From JAKAXG01 sp035702985 (lineage in GTDB: Bacteria > Actinomycetota > Acidimicrobiia > Acidimicrobiales > Palsa-688): a stretch of DNA of 64,000 bases. The position numbers and the translations under genes are program-made. Below, piece by piece: positions 53,282-62,107 of the stretch. Where the stretch lies: assembly GCA_035702985.1 (NCBI GenBank), contig DASSZD010000015.1:1-64000 (forward strand), given 5' to 3'. The first letter of the stretch is position 1, and each line of letters begins with the position of its first letter. Below the pieces are notes generated by a model. It saw only the letters and a list, made by a program, of their open reading frames with translations. It ran no database searches and was not told where the DNA came from.

Positions 53282-54709
53282 CTAGACGAGGCGGCGCAGG
53301 AGCCTCTTGGCCAGCGCCGAGTACGGGGGGTAGATGATCTTGAGATCGGGGCGCGAGCGCATCTCCAGCGTGGACTTGCGGTGGCTGAAGCATTCGAAAC
53401 CCCATTTGCCGTGGTAGGCGCCCATGCCGCTGGCCCCCACCCCGCCGAACGGCAGCTGCGGAGCCATGACATGCATGAGGGTGTGGTTGGCGGTGGCCCC
53501 GCCGCTGGAGATCTCCTCGAAGACCCGCTCCACCTCCTCCTTGCGCTCGCTGAAGATGTAAGCGGCGAGCGGCTTCTCCCCGGCGTTGACGTAGGAGATG
53601 GCGTCGCCCAGCGATTCGACCCCGACGACGGGGAGGATGGGTCCGAAGATCTCCCCCCGCATGAGGGCGGAGTGCGGGTCGGGGTCGACCACGATGGTCG
53701 GCTCCATGGAGGTGGCCGAGCGGCCCCCGCCGGTGACCACCCGGCCCGGTTCCTCGTCGAGCAGGCCGGTCAGCCGGCTGAACTGGCGGTCGTTGACGAT
53801 CTGCTGGGGACCGGGGTCGTCGGAGCGCATCCGGCGCAGGCTCCTCTGCAGCTCCTCCACCAGCCGGTCCTTCACCCCGTTCTCCACCAGCACGTAGTCG
53901 GGCGCCAGGCAGGTCTGGCCGGAGTTGAAGATCTTGCCCCACACGATGCGCCGGGCCGCCACCTCCAGGTCGGCGTGCCGCGACACTATGACCGGGCTCT
54001 TCCCGCCCAGCTCCAGGGTCACCGGGGTCAGGTGGGGAGCGGCCGCCTGCATGATCTTGCGGCCGATCTCGGTCCCCCCGGTGAAGAAGACGTGGTCCAC
54101 CCGGGCGTCGATGACCTGGCGGGTGATCTCCGCCTCGCCTTCCAGCACGGCCACCGCCTCGGGGTCCAGGTACTTCGGGAGGAGCTCCGCCATGGCCTCG
54201 GACGAGGCCGGGGCGTGCTCGGAGGGCTTGAGCACCACGCAGTTCCCGGCCGCCAGCGCCCCGATCATCGGCCCCAGGCACAGGTAGAAGGGGTAGTTCC
54301 ACGGACCGATCACCAGCACCACGCCGAGCGGCTCGTAGCGGTAGGAGGCCCGCCCGGGCAGCAGGGCCAGCGGCACCGGGACCCGGGTCGGGCGCATCCA
54401 CCTGGGCAGGTGCTTGATGGCGTAGTCCACCTCGCCGGCGGTGGAGGCCACGTCCCCGAACCAGCTGTCGTGGGCGGTGCGGCCCAGGTCGGCGGCCAGG
54501 GCGGCGGCGATGTCGGGCTCGCGCTCGTCGAGCAGCCGGCGGATGCCCTGCAACTGGCGCTGCCGCCATTCGAGCGGCCGGGTCCGGCCGGTGGCGAAGG
54601 TGTCGCGCAACCGGGCCACGGTGGAGGAAGCGACGGCGGCCGGGTCTTCCCCCGCCCGGCCGTCCGTCGCCACGCCCGGCCCCGCCCGGCCGTCGGCCAA
54701 AGAGGTCAT
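53282..54709 (-). CDS. Aldehyde dehydrogenase family protein
   Basis: A 475-residue NAD(P)-dependent aldehyde dehydrogenase of the short ALDH3-like class. VLVIGPWNYPFYLCLGPM is the nucleotide-fold start, LELGGKSPVIV contains the catalytic-site Glu, and FNSGQTCLAPDYVLV the catalytic Cys. GEIFGPILPVVG and NHTLMHV are further family motifs. A hydrophobic C-terminal tail is not evident. GGGAGG precedes the ATG, and a palindrome lies 24-45 bases further upstream. It is likely co-transcribed with the crotonase. Confidence 0.92.
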   Translation of the reverse strand: MTSLADGRAGPGVATDGRAGEDPAAVASSTVARLRDTFATGRTRPLEWRQRQLQGIRRLLDEREPDIAAALAADLGRTAHDSWFGDVASTAGEVDYAIKHLPRWMRPTRVPVPLALLPGRASYRYEPLGVVLVIGPWNYPFYLCLGPMIGALAAGNCVVLKPSEHAPASSEAMAELLPKYLDPEAVAVLEGEAEITRQVIDARVDHVFFTGGTEIGRKIMQAAAPHLTPVTLELGGKSPVIVSRHADLEVAARRIVWGKIFNSGQTCLAPDYVLVENGVKDRLVEELQRSLRRMRSDDPGPQQIVNDRQFSRLTGLLDEEPGRVVTGGGRSATSMEPTIVVDPDPHSALMRGEIFGPILPVVGVESLGDAISYVNAGEKPLAAYIFSERKEEVERVFEEISSGGATANHTLMHVMAPQLPFGGVGASGMGAYHGKWGFECFSHRKSTLEMRSRPDLKIIYPPYSALAKRLLRRLV

Positions 54710-54732
54710 GTGATGCGGTCCTCCCGTGATCG

Positions 54733-54754
54733 GTAAACCTTTTTTCCGGTTTAC
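54733..54754. promoter_or_regulatory. Palindromic operator upstream of the aldehyde dehydrogenase
   Basis: GTAAACC (54733-54739) and GGTTTAC (54748-54754) are exact inverted repeats separated by eight bases including a T-run. The position, 24 bases before the ATG, fits a repressor site of TetR/GntR size. A T-run after the left arm is an alternative reading as a terminator for the gene at 54781. Confidence 0.45.
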
Positions 54755-54780
54755 GACGTTACCGGCCCGGAACCTCCCGG

Positions 54781-55194
54781 TCAGAACTCCGGGTACAGCG
54801 GGGACTCCAGGGAGCTGTTGACCAGGAGAAAAAGGTCGGCCGGGCTGGCCGGGGGGCTGGCGTGACCGCCCAGCAGCCGTAGCTCGAGCGGGATCAGCGA
54901 CCGCCGCTGCAGGCGCAGCAGGCTGTGCTCGTCATCGGTCATGGCGAGCAGGTCGCGGGCCAGGCGGGCGACGGTCCCGGACCACCCGGAGGCGTCCGGG
55001 GTGGCCAGCGGGGAGGCCAGGCGGAGAAGATCCCGCCGGGTGGCGTGGCCGAGGAGGGCGATCAGGCTCCAGGCCGGAACCCGTTCACGGCGGGCGATGA
55101 AGCCCTCCAGGGTCCGACCCTCGAGCATCCTCTCCGCCTCGCGGACCACGGCCCGGTCCTGATCAGATGCCCGTCTCCTCTTGCCCCACCACAT
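54781..55194 (-). CDS. Hypothetical protein
   Basis: A 137-residue, mostly helical soluble protein, basic at the start (MWWGKRRRASD) and rich in Leu/Arg, ending in ESPLYPEF. No family was recognised and no transmembrane segment or metal motif is seen. It is transcribed leftward ahead of the aldehyde dehydrogenase gene with a palindrome between them. Coding potential is supported by GC-rich third positions and an uninterrupted frame. Confidence 0.55.
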   Translation of the reverse strand: MWWGKRRRASDQDRAVVREAERMLEGRTLEGFIARRERVPAWSLIALLGHATRRDLLRLASPLATPDASGWSGTVARLARDLLAMTDDEHSLLRLQRRSLIPLELRLLGGHASPPASPADLFLLVNSSLESPLYPEF

Positions 55195-55332
55195 AGTCGA
55201 CTCTCCGCGTTCCTCACTCGTGCCAAGTGGTCGCAGCCTCAGGCTCGCGACGGGGCTCCAGCGTGGTGCCGGAACCCTGTGCTCTCGGCGAAAAACCGTA
55301 GCAGCGGGCCCGGCCCGTTGGCCCTCGCCCCG

Positions 55333-56754
55333 TCAGGTCCCCACCAGCTCCTTGACCGCGGCGGCCAGGTCGGCCAGGCCCGCCTTGGCGTCGGCGAAGA
55401 GCATGTGGGTGCGGGAATCGGTGTACAGCTCGTTCTCCAGGCCGGAGTAGCCGTGGCCCATGGACCGTTTGATGACGATGACGCTTCGGGCGTGGTCCAC
55501 GTCGAGGATCGGCATCCCCGAGATCGGGGTGCCGGGCCGGCGGGCGGCCGGGTTGACCACGTCGTTGGCCCCGATGACCAGGGCCACGTCGGTCTGGTCG
55601 AACTCCGGGTTCACCTCCGCCATCTCCTTGAGCTGCTCATAGGGGACGTTGGCCTCGGCCAGCAGCACGTTCATGTGACCGGGCATGCGCCCCGCCACCG
55701 GGTGGATGGCGTAGCAGACGTCCACGCCCCGGGCCTCGAGCAGGTCGGCCAGGGCCCGCACCTCGTGCTGGGCCTGGGCTGCGGCCAGGCCGTAGCCGGG
55801 GACGACGATCACCTTGGAGGCGTAGGCGAGCTGGATGGCCGCGTCGTCCGCCTGGATCGACTGCACGGCCGCCCCCCCGGCGCCGGTCAACGCCGGGGCG
55901 GAGTCCCCGGTGCCGAAGCCGCCGGCGAGGATGGCCATCACCCGGCGGTTCATGGCGTCGGCCATCAGCTTGGTGAGGATGGTGCCCGACGCGCCCACCA
56001 GGGCCCCGGCGATGATCAGCGCGGAGTTCCCGATCACGAAGCCGGCCATGGCCACCGCCGTCCCGGTGAGGGCGTTGAGCAGCGAGATCACCACCGGCAT
56101 GTCGGCGCCGCCGATGGGCAGGACCAGCAACACGCCCACCACGGCCAGCGCCGCGCACATGCCCCACAGCAGCGCCACGTCGGTCGAGCCGGCCAGCAGG
56201 AAGCCCGCCATGACGGCGGCTGCCGCCACGAGGACGGCGTTGAGGGCCCGCGACCCGCGCCACACGACCGGGGCCCCCGACACGATCCCCTGGAGCTTGC
56301 CGGCCGCCACCAGTGACCCGGTGAAGGTGATCACGCCGATCACGACGTCCAGCACGGTGGTGACCGTGACCCGGGGGGTCAGGGCGGACGAGCCCAGGGG
56401 GCTCAGCCGGATGAAGTCGTTGACCGCCACCAGGGCGGCGGCGCCACCGCCCACCGCGTTGAACAGGCTGACCAGTTGGGGGATGTCGGTCAGCTTGACC
56501 CGCCGGGCCATGCGCCAGCCGCCGCCGGCTCCCACGGCGGTGCCGGCCGCCAGCACCGCCCAGCCGGCCGGGTGCACGTTGATGTCGTGGGCCATGAACG
56601 CCAGCGTGGCGGCCACCGCCACCGCCATGGACACGGCCGACACCCGGCTGCCGCGCCGGGCCGTGGCCGGGGAGTTCATGAGGTGCAGACCCACGACGAA
56701 GCCGGCCGCGGCCAGCAGGTAGAGCAGCCGGATCACCGCATCGAACGAGCTCAT
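55333..56754 (-). CDS. pntB: NAD(P) transhydrogenase, beta subunit
   Basis: A 473-residue subunit. About nine transmembrane helices (residues 1-265) form the proton channel with PntAB, and the NADP(H)-binding domain III follows (VIVVPGYGLAAAQAQHEV, then HPVAGRMPGHMNVLLAEANVPY). GANDVVNPAAR and VDHARSVIVIKRSM are hallmark sequences. The enzyme couples hydride transfer between NADH and NADP+ to proton movement. Its ATG overlaps pntAB by four bases. Confidence 0.96.
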   Translation of the reverse strand: MSSFDAVIRLLYLLAAAGFVVGLHLMNSPATARRGSRVSAVSMAVAVAATLAFMAHDINVHPAGWAVLAAGTAVGAGGGWRMARRVKLTDIPQLVSLFNAVGGGAAALVAVNDFIRLSPLGSSALTPRVTVTTVLDVVIGVITFTGSLVAAGKLQGIVSGAPVVWRGSRALNAVLVAAAAVMAGFLLAGSTDVALLWGMCAALAVVGVLLVLPIGGADMPVVISLLNALTGTAVAMAGFVIGNSALIIAGALVGASGTILTKLMADAMNRRVMAILAGGFGTGDSAPALTGAGGAAVQSIQADDAAIQLAYASKVIVVPGYGLAAAQAQHEVRALADLLEARGVDVCYAIHPVAGRMPGHMNVLLAEANVPYEQLKEMAEVNPEFDQTDVALVIGANDVVNPAARRPGTPISGMPILDVDHARSVIVIKRSMGHGYSGLENELYTDSRTHMLFADAKAGLADLAAAVKELVGT

Positions 56755-57170
56755 GGCCGACCGGCCTCCCCCGCCCCGCCGGCCGGGCCGTCGGGGACCG
56801 GCGGGTGGGCTACCGGGCCCGGGGTCCGGATGCCGTCGGTCCCCGGGCCCGGTGGCGCCGCGGCCGGGACGGCGGGCGCGGCCACGGTGGGCCGGGACCG
56901 GAACATCTGCAGCATCCGGTCCGTCACGGCGTAGCCGCCGACCAGGTTGGCCGAGGCGAATGCGGCGGTGATGAAGGCCAGCACGTACCCCACCGCGTCG
57001 TTGGCGGTGGCCGCCGCCAGCATGGCGCCCACGAACACGATTCCGTGGATGGAGTTGGCGGCGGACATCAGCGGCGTGTGCAGGGTGGCCGGCACCTTGC
57101 TGATGACCTCGAAGCCCACCAGCAGGCTGAGGACGAAGATGCTGATGTCAGACAGCAGTGACGGGTTCAT
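56751..57170 (-). CDS. pntAB: NAD(P) transhydrogenase, alpha subunit part 2 (membrane)
   Basis: A 139-residue protein with about three transmembrane helices. FVLSLLVGFEVISKVPATLHTPLMSAANSIHGIVFVGAM is the conserved membrane domain II segment. The C-terminus (about 85-139) is Pro/Gly-rich and variable. It is a separate gene, as in split transhydrogenases, and overlaps pntAA by 23 bases. Confidence 0.93.
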   Translation of the reverse strand: MNPSLLSDISIFVLSLLVGFEVISKVPATLHTPLMSAANSIHGIVFVGAMLAAATANDAVGYVLAFITAAFASANLVGGYAVTDRMLQMFRSRPTVAAPAVPAAAPPGPGTDGIRTPGPVAHPPVPDGPAGGAGEAGRP

Positions 57171-58371
57171 CGGGCTCCTCCGTGTCGGTGCTCGGCCGGG
57201 TGGCTGCCGGCTGGTCGGCTCGCGGCGCGATCTCCTGCAGGAGACGGCCGGCGTGGGTGACGACCACCGCCGCGGTCACCTCGTCTGCGAGGTCGACGGT
57301 GGGGCGGCCGCCGGCCAGCAGCAGGCCCAGGACGGCCGAGAGGTTCTGGGAGAAGGCGTCGGAGGCGGCGGTGGGCACGCTCGACGCCAGGTCGCCGGCG
57401 CCGATCAACGTCACTCCGCCAGCGGTGACGGTGCTGCGCCCGGCGGCGGAGCCTTCGACGTTGCCGCCGAGAGGTCCGGCCGCCATGTCCACCACCACCG
57501 TCCCGGCCCGGAGGCGGTCCACGGCCGCCGCCGACACCAGGACCGGGGGGCGGCGCCCGGGCACGGCGGCGGTGGTGATGATCACGTCGAAGGAGGGCAG
57601 CAGGGATTCCAGCTCATCCTGCTGGGCCCTCTGCTCGTCGGCGGTCAGCGCCCGGGCGTAACCGCCGGCCCCGCCGGCCGGTCCCACCGACTTCAGCTCC
57701 AGGAACCTGGCCCCCAGCGATTCGATCTCGCCCCTGGTCTCGGGGCGCACGTCGTAGCCGGAGACGACCGCCCCGAGCCGCCGGGCCGTGCCGATGGCCG
57801 ACAGGCCGGCCACGCCGGCGCCCAGCACCAGCACCCGGGCCGGCCGGGACGTGCCGGCCGCGGTGATCAGCAGCGGGAAGTACCGCCCGAACTCGGTGGC
57901 GGCGACCAGGACGGCCTTGTAGCCGGCGACCCCGGCCTGCGATGTCAGCACGTCCATGGACTGGGCCCGGCTCAGGGTGCGCGGCAGGCGCTCCAGGCTG
58001 ACGGCGGTGACCCCGGCCGCGGCCAGATCCGAGAACAGGGTCGGCTCGCCGGCCGGGTCGAGCAGGCCCACGATGATCTGGCCGGAGCGCAGCCGTCTGA
58101 GGTCCTCGGCGGGCGGCCGGGACACCACCAGCACCAGCTGCGAACGCTCCAGCACCTCCGACCGGGGGCCGATGGCGGCGCCGGCGTCCCTGTAGGAGTC
58201 GTCGGGATACCACGACCCCCACCCGGCTCCTGCCTCCACCACCACGCCTACCCCGGCCCGGATGAGCCGGCGGGCACCGTCGGGGACCAGGGCCACCCGC
58301 CGTTCCCCCGGGCGGATCTCTGCCAGCACCCCGACCGTGGCCGCCGGGGCCCGGGCCGCGTCTTCGTCCAT
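57148..58371 (-). CDS. pntAA: NAD(P) transhydrogenase, alpha subunit part 1 (NAD-binding)
   Basis: A 407-residue NAD(H)-binding domain I related to alanine dehydrogenase. EIRPGERRVALVPDG is the N-terminal signature, RAQSMDVLTSQAGVAGYKAV the middle one, and VLGAGVAGLSAIGTARRLGAVV the dinucleotide fold. The ATG at 58371 is preferred because GGAGGG then lies at normal spacing; an ATG at 58380 sits directly against it. The order is pntAA-pntAB-pntB with overlaps. Confidence 0.94.
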   Translation of the reverse strand: MDEDAARAPAATVGVLAEIRPGERRVALVPDGARRLIRAGVGVVVEAGAGWGSWYPDDSYRDAGAAIGPRSEVLERSQLVLVVSRPPAEDLRRLRSGQIIVGLLDPAGEPTLFSDLAAAGVTAVSLERLPRTLSRAQSMDVLTSQAGVAGYKAVLVAATEFGRYFPLLITAAGTSRPARVLVLGAGVAGLSAIGTARRLGAVVSGYDVRPETRGEIESLGARFLELKSVGPAGGAGGYARALTADEQRAQQDELESLLPSFDVIITTAAVPGRRPPVLVSAAAVDRLRAGTVVVDMAAGPLGGNVEGSAAGRSTVTAGGVTLIGAGDLASSVPTAASDAFSQNLSAVLGLLLAGGRPTVDLADEVTAAVVVTHAGRLLQEIAPRADQPAATRPSTDTEEPDEPVTAV

Positions 58372-58551
58372 CGGGGCCATCCCTCCTCTCGGATTTGTCC
58401 CACCTGCCCCCGGACGGTACATCGCGGAGGAGACGGCGCGCCGGGCCGAAAGGCCTGACCGTTGTTCCAACCGCCGGAGTCGGGGGGCGCCGGCGGCCGC
58501 CGGGGCGTCCGGCCATGCCATGGCGGCCGGGGCGGACTGTAGCTTTGGGGC

Positions 58552-59700
58552 ATGGACAGGACCCTTTTGGAGCCGGAGCACGAAGCCCTGCGAGCCAGCT
58601 TCCGGGCCTGGTTGGAGAAGGAAGTGGTCCCCCGCAAGGACGAGTGGGACGCGGCGGGGATCGTCCCCCGCTCGCTGTTCGCCGAGGCCGGCCGGCACGG
58701 CTTCCTGGCCATGGCCGTACCGGAGGAGTTCGGCGGCGGTGGCGTCGACGACTTCCGCTACAACCTGGTGATCGGGGAGGAGGTGCAGGCGGTGGGGGCC
58801 GGCGCCGCCGGCCTGGGTCTAACCCTGCACAACGACATCTGCCTGCCGTATTTCCTGCGCTACTGCACCGAGGAGCAGAAGCGCCGCTGGTTGCCGGGTA
58901 TCGCCTCCGGGCAGCTGATCACCGCCATCGCCATGACCGAGCCCGGCATCGGATCGGATCTGGCGTCCATGTCGACCACCGCCCGGCGCGACGGGGACTG
59001 CTACATCGTCAACGGCTCGAAGACTTTCATCACCAACGGCATCAACGCCGATCTGGTCATCGTGGCGGTCAAGACCGACCCCACCCAGAAGCACAAGGGG
59101 ATGTCCCTGCTGGTGCTCGAGCGGGGGATGGCCGGGTTCGAGCGGGGGCGGAACCTGGAGAAGCTGGGCCAGCACGCCCAGGACACCGCCGAACTGTTCT
59201 TCAACGACGTGGCCGTCCCGGTCACCAACCTGCTCGGGTCGGAAGGGCAGGGCTTCGTCCAGCTGGTGTCCAACCTGCCCCAGGAGCGGCTGTCCATCGC
59301 CGCCAGCGGGGTGGCCGCGGCCCGGGCCGCCCTGGGCTGGACCCTCGACTACGTGACCAACCGCAAGGCGTTCGGGCAGCCCATCGGTTCCTTCCAGAAC
59401 AGCCGCTTCGTGCTGGCGGAGCTGGCCACTGAGGTGGAGATAGGCCAGTCGTTCATCGACCGGTGTGTGGTCGCCCTCAACGAGGGGAAGCTCACCGTGG
59501 AGGAGGCGGCCATGGCCAAGTGGTGGTGCACGGAGCTGCAGAAGCGCACGGTGGACCGCTGCCTCCAGCTGTTCGGTGGGTACGGGTACATGCTCGAGTA
59601 CCCGATAGCCCGGGCCTACCTCGACGCCCGGATCACCACCATCTACGGCGGGACCACCGAGATCATGAAGGAGATCGTCGGGCGGTCGCTCGGGCTCTAG
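58552..59700 (+). CDS. Acyl-CoA dehydrogenase
   Basis: A 382-residue ACAD with a complete set of motifs: AMTEPGIGSDLASMSTTARR (FAD/substrate loop), NRKAFGQPIGSFQNSRFVLAELATE and the C-terminal IYGGTTEIMKEIVGRSL with the catalytic Glu. It is closest in wording to long-chain acyl-CoA dehydrogenases of Actinobacteria. It is divergent from pntAA (180-base gap). Its stop shares the CTAG with the convergent kelch gene. Confidence 0.93.
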   Translation: MDRTLLEPEHEALRASFRAWLEKEVVPRKDEWDAAGIVPRSLFAEAGRHGFLAMAVPEEFGGGGVDDFRYNLVIGEEVQAVGAGAAGLGLTLHNDICLPYFLRYCTEEQKRRWLPGIASGQLITAIAMTEPGIGSDLASMSTTARRDGDCYIVNGSKTFITNGINADLVIVAVKTDPTQKHKGMSLLVLERGMAGFERGRNLEKLGQHAQDTAELFFNDVAVPVTNLLGSEGQGFVQLVSNLPQERLSIAASGVAAARAALGWTLDYVTNRKAFGQPIGSFQNSRFVLAELATEVEIGQSFIDRCVVALNEGKLTVEEAAMAKWWCTELQKRTVDRCLQLFGGYGYMLEYPIARAYLDARITTIYGGTTEIMKEIVGRSLGL

Positions 59701-61622
59701 CCGGCGGCGGTCCGGTTGCGCCGGCGCCTCCACCGGCCCGCCCCGGTCATGGCCAGCCACGCCCCGGCCGGGATGGCCAGGGCCAGGGCCACCATCCCCA
59801 GCTCGACCGCCAGCGGGGTGCCCTTGTGGGGGGCGCCCAGAACGAAGACGGCGGCCACCAGGGTCTGCGTCCTGCCGTCGGGGCCGCGCCCGGTGGCCAC
59901 GAAATGGTGCTCCCCGGGGCTGGCCGAGCTGGGCACGGCGACCGAGGCGCTGAAGTTGCCGAGGGGGCCGGCCACGCTGCGGCCCACCAGGGACGAGGTG
60001 GAGCTGAAGGTGATGGTGACCGGGCTGCCCGGTGCGAAGCCGGAACCGGCCAGCCGGACCATCGCACCCTGGTGGACGTTCTGCTGGCTGGTCTGGAGGG
60101 TCATGGGGGCGGATGAGGCCGGGAGCAACGCGACCGACTGGCCGGGGGCGGCGGACGGGCTGGTGGTGGTCCCGGCGCTGCGGTCACCCGTCGTCCGGGA
60201 GGTGCTCGGGGGGGCGGCGGACGCCGACGGTGCCGGGGATCCCGTCGGCTGCGGGGAGGGGCTCGAGGAGCCCGTCCCCGGGCCGGTGGCGGTCGGGGCG
60301 GGGGAGGAGCCCACCGTGGTGGCCGGGCTCGACGCCGGATGGGCGGTGGCGATCAGCTCCGTGTCGCCCAGGGTGGCCGGGGTGCCGGCGCCGGCTCCGC
60401 CGAAGAGCACCAGGTCGGAGCCGGTCGGGTCGTAGGCGCCGGCCGCCGCCTCCCGGGCCGAGCCCCCGGAGGTGCTCGCCGCGGTCCAGGTCGATCCGTT
60501 CCACAGCCAACCGTCGCCGAGGACACCCGACCCGCTGTCGCCCGTGGTCAGTACCAGCCCGCCGCCGGCCGGATCCCCGGCCATGACCGCGTCGAAGCGG
60601 GCGGGCGGGGAGGCTGCCGGGGTCTGGCGGGCCCACCCCGACCCGTCCCACGTCCAGGTGCCGGCCGGGAGCTGGGGGGCGGCGCCCGGTACGGCCCCGT
60701 CCCCGGAGAACAGCACGGTGGTGTGGTTGGTCGGGTCGTAGGCCAGGGCCGCCCCCCAGCGCGGCGACGGGCCGGTGGCCGACGACGGCACCCAACCGGC
60801 CGACGTCCACTGCCAGGTGTCGCCGAGCACCTGGGTGGCCGGTCCGTTGGCGGACGGGGTGGCGCTGGCGTTGACGGGCTGGGCCGGTGTGGCCGGTTGG
60901 GCCGGGGTGTGGGCGGCCGGGGCGACCGAGGTCGTGGACTGGGCCGGGGACTGGGTGGCGGGCGGGACAGAGGTGGTGGAGCCGGCTCCGGCGGTGGCCG
61001 CGGGGCCGACCCCGCCGAACAGCACCAGGTTCCCATCCGGGCCGAGGGTCATGGCTGCGCCGCGGCGGGCACCGGGACTGGCGGACGTGCCGGGCTTGAG
61101 CTGGTACCAGGACGCCCCGTTCCACGCCCAGGTGTCGCCCAGGTATGTGCCGTTCTGGCCCAGGCCGCCGAAGAGGATCAGCTGGTGCAGGGAGGGGTCG
61201 AACGCCAGGGAGGCGTCCTGCCGGGGCGGTGGGGCCTGGGCCATGGACGAGGCGGGGTGCTCGGTCCAGGTGCGCCCGTCCCACACCCACGTGTCATTCG
61301 ACAGGCCGCCACCGGCGGTGACCCCGCCGAAGAGCACCACCGCGGAACTGTCCCCGTCGTAGGCGGCCGCCGCATGCTGCAGGGCCGGGGGGGAGGCCGC
61401 CGGGTGGGCGGTGGTCCAGGCGAGGGTGTAGGTGCCGGCCGGGGCCGGCTGGCTGGCGGCCGGAAGCTGAGCGGCGGCCGGAAGCTGAGCGGCGGCCGCC
61501 GATCCCCCCGGCCACATGGCGGCGCCCAGTGACAGGCCGGCCACCAGCCACGATGCTCCGACCGCTGCGAGGGGCCGGAGCGGGCTCCGCCGAGAGAACC
61601 GGAAGGGTCGCTGCAAAGACAT
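59697..61622 (-). CDS. Secreted, membrane-anchored kelch-repeat protein
   Basis: A 641-residue protein. A basic N-terminus and hydrophobic stretch (about residues 18-45) form a signal peptide. Five or six kelch-like units follow (about 65-415), with the pattern ...LVLFGGVG... then GDTWxWNGxxW. A Pro/Ser/Thr-rich linker (about 430-490) leads to a beta domain (GSGFAPGSPVTITFSS). The C-terminus has one transmembrane helix and a basic tail (RWRRRRNRT). It is probably a surface beta-propeller; binding partner unknown. Confidence 0.8.
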   Translation of the reverse strand: MSLQRPFRFSRRSPLRPLAAVGASWLVAGLSLGAAMWPGGSAAAAQLPAAAQLPAASQPAPAGTYTLAWTTAHPAASPPALQHAAAAYDGDSSAVVLFGGVTAGGGLSNDTWVWDGRTWTEHPASSMAQAPPPRQDASLAFDPSLHQLILFGGLGQNGTYLGDTWAWNGASWYQLKPGTSASPGARRGAAMTLGPDGNLVLFGGVGPAATAGAGSTTSVPPATQSPAQSTTSVAPAAHTPAQPATPAQPVNASATPSANGPATQVLGDTWQWTSAGWVPSSATGPSPRWGAALAYDPTNHTTVLFSGDGAVPGAAPQLPAGTWTWDGSGWARQTPAASPPARFDAVMAGDPAGGGLVLTTGDSGSGVLGDGWLWNGSTWTAASTSGGSAREAAAGAYDPTGSDLVLFGGAGAGTPATLGDTELIATAHPASSPATTVGSSPAPTATGPGTGSSSPSPQPTGSPAPSASAAPPSTSRTTGDRSAGTTTSPSAAPGQSVALLPASSAPMTLQTSQQNVHQGAMVRLAGSGFAPGSPVTITFSSTSSLVGRSVAGPLGNFSASVAVPSSASPGEHHFVATGRGPDGRTQTLVAAVFVLGAPHKGTPLAVELGMVALALAIPAGAWLAMTGAGRWRRRRNRTAAG

Positions 61623-61655
61623 GGAAACACTGGGTGCTGCAATAGGTGCTGCCAG

Positions 61656-61726
61656 AGCGGGCGACGGGAGTCGAACCCGCGTAACCAGCTTGGAAGGCTG
61701 GAGCTCTACCGTTGAGCTACGCCCGC
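61656..61726 (-). tRNA. tRNA-Gly (TCC)
   Basis: Minus-strand cloverleaf. Acceptor GCGGGCG/CGCCCGC, anticodon stem CCAGC/GCTGG with loop CTTCCAA giving TCC, and T-arm with GGTTCGACTCC. Discriminator T; CCA is not encoded. Confidence 0.94.
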
Positions 61727-61828
61727 AACGGGCGCTGATCCTACATGGCGCCGACCCGGCCCGGGCCGAAACCGAGGCGAAAGTCAGAATTGCCCGATCT
61801 GGCGGGACCCGGAGCCCGGAGGGCCGGG

Positions 61829-61900
61829 TCGGGGAGGGGGGATTCGAACCCCCGACCTCCTGCTCCCAAAGCAGGTGCGCTACCGCTGCGCCACTCCCCG
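61829..61900 (-). tRNA. tRNA-Pro (TGG)
   Basis: Minus-strand cloverleaf. Acceptor CGGGGAG/CTCCCCG, anticodon stem CCTGC/GCAGG with seven-base loop TTTGGGA giving anticodon TGG, and T-arm with GGTTCGAATCC. Discriminator A; CCA is not encoded. Confidence 0.92.
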
Positions 61901-62107
61901 GAGCAAGAACCCCGGCTGACCAGGGCTTTTGCCGCTATCGAGCTCAGATTAGTGCTTGGATCCGGTCAGGCGGGGACACAGCCCGTGAACTTCCGGATCG
62001 GCGAAGTCGGGTGAGACGTTCGGCCATGTTGGACTCCAGGGCCTTGCGCTCAGGATGAGGCCGTTGTTGGGATGGGTGCGGTCCCGCGTTGATGGGAGGG
62101 GCATCCC

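Noticed and set aside
53259..54736. 493-residue plus-strand open frame opposite the aldehyde dehydrogenase
   Set aside because: Antisense shadow with no family features; the aldehyde dehydrogenase has its catalytic Cys and Glu motifs on the minus strand.
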